Shown: piece after piece, positions 1 through 15,700 of the stretch | Numbering within the stretch: the stretch's first letter is position 1 | How the letters are laid out: every line of letters starts with the position of its first letter | Notes under the pieces: model-generated | Seen by the model: only the letters and a program-made list of their open reading frames with translations | The model's database searches: none | Told to the model about the DNA's origin: nothing | NCBI GenBank assembly: GCA_019914945.1 | Contig: CM034104.1 | Span: forward strand, 1,366,501 to 1,430,500 | Length of the DNA stretch: 64,000 bases | Direction of reading: 5' to 3' | From: Typha latifolia | Taxonomy: Eukaryota; Streptophyta; Magnoliopsida; Poales; Typhaceae | Translations under genes and position numbers: made by a program

Positions 1-166
1 AATGCTGAATCAATTTGTAGTAGGACCCAGTTTGGACAATGATACTGGAATAATCCAACACAGACAACTAACAGCAGACTTGACATCTAATCAAATAGAA
101 CCAGTAGAACCTCTACCTTATTGACCTCAATAAGCAGACCCAAGTATAATCTTTCGCATAACGTAC

Positions 167-3100
167 CGTGTTTGGAAAGTATGTGCCTGTTCCCCTTGGT
201 TTTGGAATATCTTCTGTGCTGTAAGCACCAGATAAAATTGGGTGGTTTACCAAGTAACAGCCAGGTGAAAAAGGTGGTCCAGGGATCACTCCATTTGAAC
301 CTGGATATGTGTACATATTCGGCCGATGAAGGCCATTCCATGAGTGTTTGTTGCGGTACTGGGCATGGGTTGGTCGTTGAAATGGAAGCAAAATTGGGCC
401 CATGATGTAATCTTGGCACCCTTGAGCATATAAAAGATTCCTAAAATGGATTTCATAGTCTCCTGTAAGATCTGATAAATTGGTGACTTTGGCACCTCCA
501 TTTCCATTTATCTCTTTTCTTGCTGTTGAACAGTCTGCACGATGTGGATCCTCTGATGGAGAAGCATTCCAACTTAATGTTGTTGGCCCATCACAGGAGC
601 CTGCAGTGGAAGTGATACCGCTGTTCCAAGACCATGGTTTAGGACTTCCTGATGACTCAGTTTCATAGCTATGTTCGTCATCAAATGGTATAATACTGCT
701 GGAGTACACCTTGCTTGTTGTGCCACTATTTGATGGATTGATATGATTTGCTACTTCATTCTTAGCACCATTCTCTGGAAGGAAAAAAAGATGGGGAGCA
801 TAGTAAGCTTTTCCATTTGGTGAACAACCTGTTTCACTAGTCGACGGTGAAGCAGTAGAAGTTTCTTCATCAGTTTTTGAGTGAGGGCCTCTGCTGGTGG
901 CAAGATCACTGTCATCAACAGTCAACCGTTTACCTGATAATGCAATCCCTTCGATCATACCATTAGGTTCTAATTGGGTCGACGGACGCCAACTTGCATT
1001 CATATGTTCACTAGAGGAATCTCCTTCAAATTTCTCTGAGATTCCACAATCTTTCTGTGAAGTCGAAATGCTGATATCATTGAACTGCTCACACAAAACT
1101 CCAGAGGAATAATTGGTCGGTGAAGCTATATTCAACTTGTCTTTCTTGCCTGCTTCAAAATTCAAATCTGATGAAATAAGACTGATGTTGTTTTGATCGA
1201 CTGCTGTACTGTCTAAGCCACCAGGTTGAGTATCTTGCACATCTGGTCTTTCTCCACTTCCATGTCTCTCCAATGTGTTTCTGAAGAACATACTGACTTC
1301 ATCCCCAATACTTTCAGCAGGTAGTAGAAGTATCTGCCCAAGCTTTCGGGCGCCAAATATGAAGGCACTACGTATACGGAAAAAGTTACCTGTAAGTGAA
1401 ATAAGTCAGAACATGGAAAGTAACTTCCAGAAGATGAAGTGATGGAATGAGGACTGCAACATCATCCAACTTTAAACTCACCCATCAAGTTGAAGAACTA
1501 GTATTCAACCCAACTATAACATATCAGAACTTTAAACTCACCCAACTATAGATAGTTGAGCACTTGCCACTCTAGACCAACCCAAAAAGGAATAAAGGGT
1601 TGGATTGAGTACACGCCAGGTCAACTATGTATGTCAGCTTAAACATCATCAATTTACGTGTCAGGCAGCAAAGGCTGCCACTTGGCACAATACTGCAGCA
1701 TCGACACAGCGTAGCATAACCATGCAGGCCAAATCATACCCATGTACCTTGGTGTCGGCATGGTACTTTCCCAAAATTTGAACATACCATTAGCAATCTG
1801 GCAGCAAGGGACCATGTCGATGGCACTCAAAGCATATATATAAATACAAATTCTTATGATATGCATAGCAAGTCCAATTGTGTTCAAGCTGGATCAATCA
1901 TGTGGAAATTGCAGATTGTGGTCAGGTTTGAATTTTGTTTCAATGAACATAACACAAAATGAGATCATATTGAACTACTCAATCCTATTCAAAATTTCAA
2001 ACATAATTTAGAATTTCAACCCAAACCCTACCAGAATTCAGGTTTGATTAGTCAGTGATGGGTTGAAACCAAACCATTTATCACAAATGGTACTAGGGTC
2101 CTGCTCACAACCTGAAAAGCTAAAGGAAATATACTGACCTTTACTGACACTGCGCCCAAGATTGTTGTTTTGTTTCAGTGGATCAACTATGTTTAGATGC
2201 TTTTGAGGGAATATCCGGGAGTGGTGCTCAAATCCCCTTAGGGGAACAGAGAACCTATCCACACATCTTCTTAGAAACTCGTTTGAGAGAAGCAAATCAT
2301 TTCCCGGAGTTTCTGGTGGCTCAGCTGTGAAGCAAGAAAAAGGTCACCAACTTTCCAATTCTAGTTCGTGCAACTATATGTAAGCCCACTTACCCACTAG
2401 TTCAGGTAAAGAAGAAAGAGCAACCGGACCATATAAACTGACACAGTAATTTTCCCAGTCAAATTTGCTGTAATAGTCCAGGAATCTATAAAGAACCTAC
2501 AAAAGGCAGCTGTTGTCTTAACATTTATGAATGTGAACCAAATAACCATTTTTTCACAGTAAAGAAATTTGAGGTTCAAAAGTAGTGATTCTAACATCCC
2601 TTAGAACACTCACCACCAAAGGACCGTCCAAAGATTTATGGAAGATGTGGAAGATGTACAATACTAAAGTTTCCAACGCATATGTAGAAATTAAACCATG
2701 ATGAGCACCAAGAATACGGCTTTCATAATAACACCAAGCTTTTATCAACATTATGCTGCGCTTGAAGAGATGGTCCTTTCCAATGAGTTGATCAACCTGA
2801 AGGCAGCAATAGAATGTAACCTGTTTGGCAAGGGCCTTGAAAAAAGAAACATAAACCAAAAATGCTTTGTGCTTTTGTCATAGTATCTTAAAAGGTGATG
2901 ATCGTGTGTTTTGAGGAAAAACAGACAATAGTCAATATAGGAAGAGGAATTTTTTGTCAAATTACCTGTTCGAGAAAGCAAAGGGTACAGAGTCCGCCAA
3001 TCTGATTAAAAGAGATATCTACAACAATATTTTGAACAAGGCATTTGACAAGTTTAACCTGCCATGAGAATCTATCAGGATAGAGCACATCATGTCCAGA

Positions 3101-5896
3101 TATTATGAGCATAACTACAAGAAAGTAAGAAAAGAGATAAGAAGTACTTTGTCCAAATCGCCATGATTTACTGAAATTACAATGAAAACTAATTCAAAGA
3201 TCAATGAGAAGAAATAAAGCATTAATATTGTCATATTGAAGATGATAATGTACAATTAGCATGAAGATATGTAGATGATTGGATAGGACATAACTATTTC
3301 TGTTTCTTTCCAATTGTACATATGTGCCTATGGATGGTTATATAAATTGATTCTAGTTTTTCAATATGTTGTTTGCTTGATAACATAGATGGAACAGAAT
3401 CTAAGTTGGTTAGTGAACATAATGTCATATCCAAGGAGTGTTTTGACTTTTACTAGAATACCATTTAGATAGTACATCTTCCATCTTCTTCGAGGTCAGC
3501 ACAATTAGTGAAAGATACACAAAAAAATAACCGGATGAGCACCAAAAGCTCAAAGTGCTTCAGGTCCATCTAATGAGTGAAAGACAGGTCAATCAGCTAC
3601 CCACCAACTCAAGCATAATGTTACCAGGAAAATGATGCTTAGCTAGAGTGCAGATCAAACAAGGTTAACCAAGACAAGAATAAATTTTACAAGTATTTTG
3701 ACAACCTCTTATTAACCAAAATAAAGGGAAATCCAGGAGAATGAGAACCTCAGCATGAATGTACTGCACATCTTTCACTTCAAACTCAGAATCTTTGTTG
3801 TGTTCTTCTAATTCAAGAACAGCATGTACATCATTTGCCAAAGAATCTTCAGAATTTTGGATACCAAATGCAGTCAGGTCAATATCTCCATCAGGAAGAT
3901 AGGTCTTCAATGGAACTGATCCAAATGGAAATACCTGCAGAAAATTTTGTGGAACAATCAAGACTGACATTTTTATAAAGTACAAGAGAAGGATGGAATA
4001 TCACATACATTGATTACATTCAGACTATGAGCTAAGACCAAGATGGAAAGTAGCAGAATTGAATTTGTTTAACCAAAACTCTTCCGCATATTGCATAAAT
4101 ATTCATCACAGAATAACTAGTAGAATTGCAGACCCCAAGCAGCAGGTTTAGCACAAAAAAAATGCATGAATGGAGTTCAACAAACAGTTGCATTCAAACT
4201 ATTAATGTCAGGTCAAAGAGCAAAAATGGTGCCAGGTCATGAAATGTATCTGTCAACTATCCACAGAACTGCAACCGAGTTATTGAGGGAAAGATCAAGC
4301 CAATGGTATATCTGTCTTTCTTAGTGCGTCTCAAGTATATAGTTAGAATATAAGAATAGAAGTATTATTGTAATTATTGTTCTGATAGCCAGGTATTAAA
4401 AGTAACTTCCTCACAAAAGTGATAATTATCTAACTATCTGAACTTTGCATGCAATAACAATGTACAGGACCTACATAAGGACAGCTGGGAGCAGTCATTC
4501 AAGATGAAAAAATCATTTATACAAAAAGTTAAGAAGAAATCTGTTAAATTGGTAGCATTGGGAAAGGATCAATTTTTTTTGTGATAAGATTTAAGATTTA
4601 AAAGCATTGCTGCTCTTTAAGTCACACAAGATAACCATTTGCACAAACAACAACATTACGCAGTGAGAAGCATATCAGTATGATTTAGAAAGAAGAACAA
4701 AAGAAAATAAAAAATAAGTAGACAATTATGTTTGCAAAAATAAAACAATTGCGTACCTTGCATGAAAAGCTCAGATAATAAGATGGATACTCAATGCAAA
4801 TAAATCAGATGACAAGATGGAAGGCAAACAAGCAACCCTTTGACTAATAAAGGCTGAAAAAAGAATATGAGACAGTTCTTCAAGACGACAAACTCAACAT
4901 AACAAATGTACTTACTATTAGAGGTTGTTTGGTTGCTAGAAATTGAGGGAAGAAAATAGTCACTTTCAGAAACTTCTTTACTTTTGATATTTGGTGGTAG
5001 AAAATAAATTTAAAAAGTGACTTTTTAACCTACCAAAAACAGCTTCACTTCTTCAAATTGACTTCCTTATTTAAAAGAAGAGAGTCACTTCATTGAAGTT
5101 AATCACTTAAAATCCAACTTCTAGCTACTAAACACACTTAATCTCACAGACTAGACATGAGTCAGCATGTGAATCATGATGCCACATAGTCACCACATAA
5201 TGCTGAACTAACTAATTTATGGAGATAGTAAAAGCAAATTACATTTCAAACCAAAGGGCAAGAAACACCAACAGATACGACAGAGATTCCTCCACACTTG
5301 GACAAAAATCACATAATTTTTTCAGAAGTCAGCTAAGAAAATGTCATGCAGGAACCTTCTATATTCAGGGTCAAGAAGAATTGCATGGCAATTGAGAACT
5401 AAGATGATGATGTAAAAAGATCGGCAAGCAAGGATGCATGAAAGAACCACAGAAAGATCCACCTAGCAAGCAAAAAGACATGCAAAAACAATCTTAACGA
5501 GCAATATAAAACAAACAACACGGTTAGATCACAGCACCCAACAGACAAATCCCATTTGTTAGCTAGAGTGGGAACCATACAAAACTAAGCTGATTTCACA
5601 AAGAAAAAAATATATTATTTTGAGACAAGAAGATGAACTAAAAGAATCACCTCGCTGCCAAGATACCCCCTGATCAGCCTCTGAACATACTCTATCACGG
5701 TCCTCCTGCTCCGCTCGGAGGCAACTGTGGGTTGAATATGTTGTATTAGCTCTCTGGTAGCTTGCTCCGCCAACCGCCAAGCATCGATCTTTATATCCAA
5801 CGGCTCCGGATTCGGCCGAGGCGATTGCGATAGCGGTGGACTGGAATCTCCCAAATTACCATTAACGTGCAAAGGCCAGGTTTGGAGGTCGCCCAT
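167..5896 (-). CDS. Nucleotidyltransferase / PAP-OAS1 substrate-binding domain protein (3' end outside window)
   Basis: Seven coding exons can be joined in frame: 5896-5651, 3934-3749, 3058-2966, 2796-2614, 2496-2394, 2324-2139 and 1389-167, giving about 740 residues. A donor site at 166-165 shows the gene continues beyond the left edge. The nucleotidyltransferase core is visible: FGSVPLKTYLPDGDIDL at residues 86-102 with the paired aspartates D99 and D101, and the third acidic residue D158 in VVDISF. The PAP/OAS1-like region follows (LFKRSIMLIKAWCYYESRIL, then LDYYSKFDWENY). The long last exon is Ser/Asn-rich and resembles the poorly conserved tail of the plant At3g51620-type family. By family knowledge such proteins resemble non-canonical poly(A) polymerases; the substrate here is unknown. 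I chose the start at MGDLQTW (5896). An in-frame Met at 5956 would add 20 residues. Intron 1 contains a MITE. Confidence 0.88.
4921..5137. mobile_element. Tourist/PIF-Harbinger-like MITE inside an intron
   Basis: This 217-bp element lies in the first intron of the nucleotidyltransferase gene. Its left end reads GAGGTTGTTTGGTTGCTAGA and the reverse complement of its right end reads GTGTGTTTAGTAGCTAGAAG, so the terminal inverted repeats are imperfect but clear. It is flanked by TTA at 4918-4920 and TTA at 5138-5140. A 3-bp TTA/TAA duplication is the hallmark of PIF/Harbinger elements. There is no coding capacity, so it is non-autonomous. Confidence 0.7.
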
Positions 5897-5956
5897 CCTA
5901 TAGAATTCGACTCCGGCAAGGTGAAAGGGGGACTTAATAACCGACCCAAGACTCAA

Positions 5957-7517
5957 AACCGCAAAAGAAGCATCTCGCTACCAAATAATCGACGATTTAG
6001 AGCCAAGATCTCATCTTTCCTGATCCAAAATGATCGGCTAGGCGGCGCGGCGCCAAATTGCGATCTGGTCGGCGGAAGAACGCAAGACAGCGGCAAAGGA
6101 GGGACTTTTCTTCGTACGAAATTGGGGCTTCGGCTTGATAGCAGAGGTTTCAGGTCCTGTGATGCGATTAGAAGATTTCTAGGGATTGGTCTCTCGTCTT
6201 CTTCAAAAACCCCCAAAAGAGGAGAGAAAACCCAACGGTTCCTCTTTCGTCTCGGGGAATTTGGGGGAGATGCAGCGAAAAGGGGAAAGGAAAAGGGTTT
6301 GTCTTTTGTTCTATTTTATTACAAACAAAAAAAAATGATAAACGGACCGTTCTAACCTAACCACATCAGATTGGACTCGAGAATTAATTTCAGATTTGCC
6401 CGTTTCTTTATTACAAGCCAGCAGATTGGATTCAATCATTATTTTAATTTTAGATTGTGATACCTAATGAAACATTAAGTACAATAAATACAATAATTAG
6501 ATCTTAAGCTTTGTGCATACCATAAAACATAGATAAAGAGTTGTATATAGAGGGAATGAACCAATTAGAGCATTTAAGTGGATCTAAACAATATCTTTTT
6601 CCTCATTAGGGCAGATTAGTGCTTGATATACGTCTAAGTGCTTGGTCTCGAACTTAATTAAAGAATATCTATATAAATACAATTGCTCTCTATACTCATA
6701 GGGTTTGCTTCAGCTCAGGGGGTGTCTAAATTTGCTTTCTTTATACTAAGAATGAGAACGGTAGTTGGGATGTGGAAGATTTGTCTCATTGAGGTTTAGA
6801 TAAAACTTATTCTACCACCACGTTTTGTAAGCCTGCATGAACCAGTCAAATTGGACTTGGGATAGTTGTAGGCCTGATGACAAAGAGATCTTTTGAGGTT
6901 GAATTAAATACAACGCGTAAGAGGGGAGGAGATATAACGTATGACTCGAACTATTCAGCAATTTCGAAGGAATTGATCATCTTAGAAACGTCCAATTCTC
7001 TCTAATATATCTTGAGCAAAGTAAAACTTTTTATGTATGAACGTACAGAAAATAAACTACATAGTTTGATAGTTCAATTCATAACTAGAAAGAGTATCAT
7101 TACTCCAACAAATTCGATTATACTTCTCAGCATTCGATCAACAAATAAAAGCTGACAACTATTTCGGAGCCCAAAACAACGAAAGAATCCTTTACTTGAA
7201 ACTGGAAAAGCTACAGTAAAACCTATTTTACCAAATCTGATAGATTTTTCAATCACGCACAAGTTTAAATCAGCATAATTCTCAACTGCGTGACAATATG
7301 ATCTCAAAGCTTGCAATATCAGAAACTGTATAGTATCTTGCTCAAAATCAGGAACATTGATGAAAGTATAAGAGATACATATGTCTTTGAATAAGCATCA
7401 CAGAATTCAAACCAAAAAAGACTCCCAAAGAAATAGATTAAGAGCTCTTATTAGAGTTCACTAGCCAGAGTTCAATTGAAAGGCAAAAAGTTTCAGATAA
7501 GCTAAAGGACAGAAACA
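5957..7517. other. Intergenic spacer between two minus-strand genes
   Basis: This stretch holds the upstream region of the nucleotidyltransferase gene (the GC-richer part to about 6300, probably 5' leader and promoter) and, at its left end by coordinate order above 7400, the probable 3' untranslated region of RPS26. The middle part (6350-7400) is AT-rich. I see no convincing exon, RNA gene or repeat in it. Confidence 0.6.
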
Positions 7518-9632
<2,115 letters not shown>

Positions 9633-9680
9633 GATCGTAGATAGAGTGCTCAGAGGATGAAGGCGGCTTCTTCGCCTCGG

Positions 9681-9816
9681 TTAGGGTTTTGGTTAGTGAT
9701 GCGACTAGATGGAGGAGTATTTATAGGTCGAGATGCGATAAGGAGAGCTCATCCTAGCCGTCCGATGGACGACACTAAGATCGTGACGACAAGCCCGGCC
9801 CTTTAGGCCCGGCCCA
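9681..9816 (-). promoter_or_regulatory. RPS26 promoter: TATA box, telo-box and site II elements
   Basis: On the minus strand, upstream of the RPS26 ATG at 9632, there is AAAACCCTAA (telo-box) at 9690-9681, TATAAATA at 9725-9718 and two GGGCC(G)GGC blocks at 9816-9806 and 9801-9791, the first containing TGGGCC (site II). Telo-box plus site II is the known plant signature for coordinated ribosomal protein gene expression in dividing cells. The assignment is by motif only. The telo-box lies between the TATA box and the ATG, that is, in the predicted leader. Confidence 0.7.
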
Positions 9817-9899
9817 CTAGTACCAGCTTTAACGGGTCGGGCTACATCTCGGATCGAGTCCAACAAATGAAGTTTTCTATGAAAATTTATAGATAACAC

Positions 9900-11555
9900 C
9901 CTGAACTTTAGGTTTATTATTATTTCACTCCTTATCTTTTGTAACTTTGAAAATTACAAAAAAAAGAAGTTGATAATCTCAAGCACAGTACAATATCAAG
10001 CCATTAATCTCAGACATAGATATGAATGACTGGTGGGTCTTCTCTTCTTCTTAGAAAAGAGAGAGTGAGAGAGAGAAATATGTGACCTACCACAAGAAAT
10101 ATGTGACATTAAATGAAAGTGACTCCAGATCAAACAAAACAAGTCACAAGCATGGAAACTTTTGCTGGCATCTTTTTATTGTTTGTTTACTCCTCTGAGA
10201 TTGAAAGCATCCGTTAGCTCAAGAATTAACACACTGAGAGTGACGCCACACAATTAACTGAGAGAAAATAAAATAAAAGATAGCCCTACATAAGGGAATG
10301 AAGCATAGTAGGTGACTACCTTGTTATACCTTATTTTTTCTAAAATTACTACTAGTTATGAAAATAGTTAAGTAAACTTTAGTAGACGGACTACTAATTT
10401 AATAATATTATAAATGAGCCTAAGCACACGTGTTAATATTTCTTAGCCTTTAGAAGAAAGTAGGAGAAGATGAACATGAAAGCCATGACTATAATTGTAT
10501 CTGAACAAGTCACTAAATGGATCACGGGATTATATTACTAGTGCCTATGGCTAAGGGTATTAATATTAATTGAAGTGGATCGAGCAATAGCCACACAGAG
10601 TTCACGCACTTTCAATTCATAAAGATATGACTATAATATAATCTTTGTCTAGTGGACTCAACTTTAAATAGCAAGTGGTTGAGCACCAAAATCTTCCATC
10701 ATTTGTTGGTTTCTTCCTTCTTTCTGCTTGTGTAAATGAATTTGATTAGTGTAATCATCCCTTATTTGGGGAGTATATTTACGAGAGAGTATCCATTTTA
10801 ACTATAGTTTATTCTATGTGTGAGGCTAAATTTCATCGGTTAGTATATTTATTCCATGTGAGATAGGATTTCATCAATTAGTCATACCAAAACTATACTG
10901 TCAATTGTACCATAACCTCAATTTTTTTACTAAAGAATATTAATATGATCAATTTTAGGCATTTTTAATATTATTTGGTATAATTGTTTTTGGTAACACT
11001 GTCCAAAAATATTCATGCGACACATTATATAGTTGAGAAAAATCAAATGTCACAAAAAATAAATAAAAGAATATATGGAAAATTGGTTAATAACTTAGAA
11101 GGGGTAGATGTAATTAGTCTAAAAAAGCGTAATAATAGTATACAATTAGACGGAAAATAAGGAAGTGATTGATGGTAACATTAAGGATAACCATTGACTA
11201 GCAGTAGCACGCCTCTCAGTCTATCTATATCATTAAATTCCAATTTATTTTGATAATTGTTTAGTTCTTATATTCTTAATTTATTTCGTCCCAATTAGAC
11301 CTTAATAAGCTCTTTATCTGTAGTTGTGAAATATCACTTATCCATTAACTTTTTTTAATGCCTATCTTCCATATCTCCCATTTTACTTAATTGTGAGAGT
11401 GGTGGAGTAGATGCAAAAGGAAAAAATGGCATTATTAAATGTAAAAATATATTGATAATAAAAGTCCATCTTATATTGAATTTTTTTTTGGGGGGGGGGG
11501 GGGGACTAATTTTTTAGCACCTTGGAATTATTCATTATTTTTCTAATGGGGCGAT

Positions 11556-11604
<49 letters not shown>

Positions 11605-12300
11605 AACGCGGTGGATTCCGCGTGGAGACAATGCGTCAAAAATCGCACCCTAATTTGACTAGTGCGGGATAACATCAAAGTCTAACCCCACCAGTAGACA
11701 GTGGGACCCACGGGGTTCAGTTGCTGCTCCCACGTCTACGGGTCCCATTTCGCAGTCAAAATCACCGGTCCTGCACCAACCGCGTTATTGGACCCGCCAC
11801 TAAGTAAAGCTCGGACAGCCGTTGTTGGCGTGGGCGCCACAGATCGGACGGCTACGATCGTTCCAGTGCCCCTAACCATCACGTGGATCATAAGCGCCAA
11901 TAGCACATGAGTTTAAAAATCGGGGGAAATTACTGGATAGTACCTGTGTTTTGCTACTTCTCGAAAGAGGTCACTACCATTTGCGATTTGGCCCTCGTAG
12001 TTTCTCTTTTAATAACAACGATCTCTATGGTTTTAAAAGATCCTAACTATTCGTAGGGACCGATTCGTAAAAAATAGATGGTTTAAGGACGGATTTATGA
12101 TTTCGTTGTTTGTGCTCGCGGAGGGGGGAAAAACGCGAGCCGATATTTGAAATGGAGCGTCGTCTGGATCGCCGATGCGGTGACCACAAGTCCACACAAG
12201 CATCTCGTTTTCTTTTACTTTCTCCCACCTCCACGTGGTGTTTCCTTATTGGTTACCGTTTTCCACAGGAGAGACCCGAAGCTTTTCCTCTACGGCGTTA
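9900..12300. other. Intergenic spacer with microsatellite
   Basis: This is a divergent spacer between RPS26 (-) and the Raf-like kinase (+). It is AT-rich to about 11500. It contains a run of about 15 G at 11490-11504 and a perfect (AG)n microsatellite of about 44 bp at 11557-11600. A G-box-like CACGTGG lies at about 11880, and the composition becomes GC-richer towards the kinase leader (12100-12731). A weak, diverged direct repeat of roughly 40 bp sits at about 10809-10885. I see no gene. Confidence 0.55.
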
Positions 12301-12731
12301 AAATAGAAAGGTGGGGGCGAGTGCCGCCGTTACCAAGAACCGATGCCCGGAAAAAGTCTTCTCCGAGACGCAAAGAAGAGATAAGAGAAAGAAGAAAACA
12401 AAATCTCTAGGGTTGGAGTTAGGTTTAGGGTTCTTCGTGGGGACTAATAAGAGAGGAGGGGGCCTCCCAGCTCAAGGATCGAAGGTCTTCTCTACCTCAG
12501 CCTTTGAGATGCAATCGTTTTTCTCTTGGATGAGTTGGACTCTGTGCAGTTCTTTAGCTTCAAAATCGCGTCCTTGATTTAGATTTTCTTATGTGTATCT
12601 CTCTATCTAAGTTGCCGGGAAGTTTTGGACATCGGAAATGTGTTTGATGCTGGAAAAGTAGTTTTTTTTTTTAGCTGTGATCCTTTGTCAATGAAGTGAG
12701 ATTTCGCTTCTCTGTCTGTGTTCGCGAGAAT

Positions 12732-15700
12732 ATGAGTTGTGGTGAGGAGTTTAGAGATGGTAGAGAAGATGGGGAAGAGTTCAGGAGGCCTGGGATGAAC
12801 AGAGTTGCGGATGATTCGATCCAGTTGGGAAGGCGCTCGGTTGGAATGAATGGGATTTTTACGGCGTTGCCGCAGTTTGATATTGATGTGAAGCTGCTGA
12901 TTGACCCAAAGTTGCTTTTTATTGGATCGAAGATTGGAGAGGGAGCTCATGGGAAAGTCTACGAGGGAAAGTAAGTACAAGTTTCCGATAATTTTGTCTT
13001 AATATATATATATATATATCTTTTTCTTCTTATTTACCTACTTGTAATCATTGTTAATTTGATCCAATTGTAGTACTGTCGTAATCAAGCAAATCCAGGA
13101 TAGATATAATTAACCGCACAAAATGGAGAATATAGTTGAGTCAGCGTTATTATTGAAGTTTTTGCAGCGTCACTTTTTCCTTTTTCTCATACAGAAGCCG
13201 TATCAGCTTCTATAAAAAACTACAACTGATTAGGCAAAATCCCTCCTACCGCCCAAAATTATGATCTTTATGCAGAAGGACTTTGTAGCACACCATGCGC
13301 ATCTATAGAACAGCTTTACACGGTGATATTTATTCAGTAATCTGTTAATTACCTATATTCTGCATATTTAAACTTCAACCATGTTCTGAATTCTAATTTA
13401 TTTTTTGATCCTAGTGATATGATAATCTTGAGAGATGTTCTACTGTCGCACTGCTTAAGTAGGAATGTCCTTTACTTTGTCTAACTTTTCCAGAAGATAC
13501 TAATATTTGACATTTTTTCTTCTCTCAATAGTCACTAGTATTATAGTTATTAATATCATCTGAGATACGAGGCTCACGTTATTGATGTGTCCTTAACTTC
13601 TTAGTACTTTTTGGTACTTTGTCGTTGCATGAACTGAAAGTACATTTATTTTTTGCCCTTGTAAATGGTTCATCTATTAAGTTATTAATCATGCTCTTGG
13701 TTAATAGATTTAACTGCAAAATTTTCTCTGCCCTACTTATAGTCATTAGCATCATATGATTAGTTGTGCCTTTTGGATATGTTATAAACTAGGTATGGTG
13801 GTCAAATTGTAGCAATCAAAGTTCTGAATGGTGGCAGCACTCCTGAAGAGCGAGCGACACTTGAAGCTCGATTTATTCGAGAAGTAAATATGATGTCCAG
13901 AGTGAAACATGAAAACCTTGTGAAGGTGCATTCTCAGCTTAATAAATTGCAATGTTTGATCACATTTATATTGGTGCAAGATTGATTAATAATTCTAACT
14001 AGTTACAACTTGTATACTTTAAGCTTAGGTATTCATACCTTAAAATAGATAAACGTTATTGCTTTCTTTTTGGCTTATATACTTTAAGCTTATAACTACT
14101 TTCTTCTTCTATGAAGTTCATTGGAGCGTGCAAGGACCCAATCATGGTTATCGCCAGTGAGCTACTACCTGGGATGTCACTAAAGAAATATTTGACCAGT
14201 ATTCGTCCCAATCAACTAGATCTTTATAAAGCTATTAGCTTTGCACTTGACATTGCTCGTGCTATGGACTGTCTACATGCTAATGGGATAATACACAGAG
14301 ATTTGAAACCTGGTACTACTCTCCTATTCTTCTTTTGCATAGAACATCATTTGTTAAACCTAAGTGACATGCATAAAATAGATCTACCATTGTTTTACTA
14401 TACTACTAGCATCTTTCCTGAATTTGGGAAGTCATCTAGTTCTAGTTGTAGCCTTTATTCTGTGTTATTTTTATTCTATCTCTTGTTAGTAAAATGCATA
14501 GTATGACTTATTTCTACTGTTGTTTCTCAATGCTTACTAATCAAAAGTAGTTTAAATGTGCAGATAATTTGTTGCTTACTGCAAATCAAAAGAATGTGAA
14601 ACTTGTTGATTTTGGACTTGCAAGGGAAGAAACTGTGACCGAGATGATGACCGCTGAAACTGGAACTTACCGATGGATGGCTCCAGAGGTAACAGACTAG
14701 TGGACCACTTTTTATGTTGATACACTAGTAGACAAAGTTTCATGTTTACAGCTACTTTGTACTCTGCATATAGATTTTGGGCAATTAGTGAACAGTTGCA
14801 GATAAGTATCAATGTTAACAGCTTGTTTTTCCTACTCTAGATTTGAGTAATGTTCTCTAATTGGTAGTGCAAAATAATTTATATTGGAAAAATAATTTAT
14901 ATCGGAAAATTAATTGTTTTTTCACCATATACAAATCATATGCATATGTGAAGCTTATCTCTGATGTGACAACCTTTTCCTGTAATGTTGTTTCACCATA
15001 TACAAATCATATTTCCTTTGCTTCATCTTCGTAACAACCTTTCCTTTTTGTCAATTACATTTATTATTGTTTTGCATCTTAATAGAGAAAGTTTTAAGTA
15101 AAGTATAGACTTCAAGATTTCAATCATGGTTTGCTTTGTGTTTATAATAAAACAATAACTCAACTCATTCTAAAGTCTTATGGCATTGCAGTTGTATAGC
15201 ACTGTTACGCTGCGACGTGGAGAGAAGAAGCACTACACAAACAAGGTTGATGTGTACAGCTTTGGTATTGTTTTCTGGGAGTTGTTGACCAACAAAATGC
15301 CATTTGAGGGCATGTCCAACCTGCAAGCTGCGTACGCCGCTGCTTTTAAGGTAAGAATTAACTTCACATTATAAGTGCAAGTAATTTGCTGCAAAAGGAA
15401 GATTTTTAATTTTTTATTGTAATCCCATTTTTTATTGGCTGAGTGCCAACTATGCGTGCTTCATTTTAGTAGATAACATGGTTACCAGTATTATGTTTCT
15501 CGAATGTACCCATTACCTGTATTAAATAGGTGACATAAATAAATCTGTAATAATCATGTAATGGAAATCTACCGGCTGATTATGACGGAGTGCTCATTCA
15601 TTTCAGAAGATGACTATTGGATAGTGGACTTATGTTACACCTAGGATGGCATTATTTCTTAAAATCGTATATTATCTGATCTTTTCTCATTTTCATTTGC

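Noticed and set aside
12696..12731. GTG start 12 codons upstream of the kinase ATG
   Set aside because: Plant genes start almost always at ATG, and ATG 12732 is in frame.
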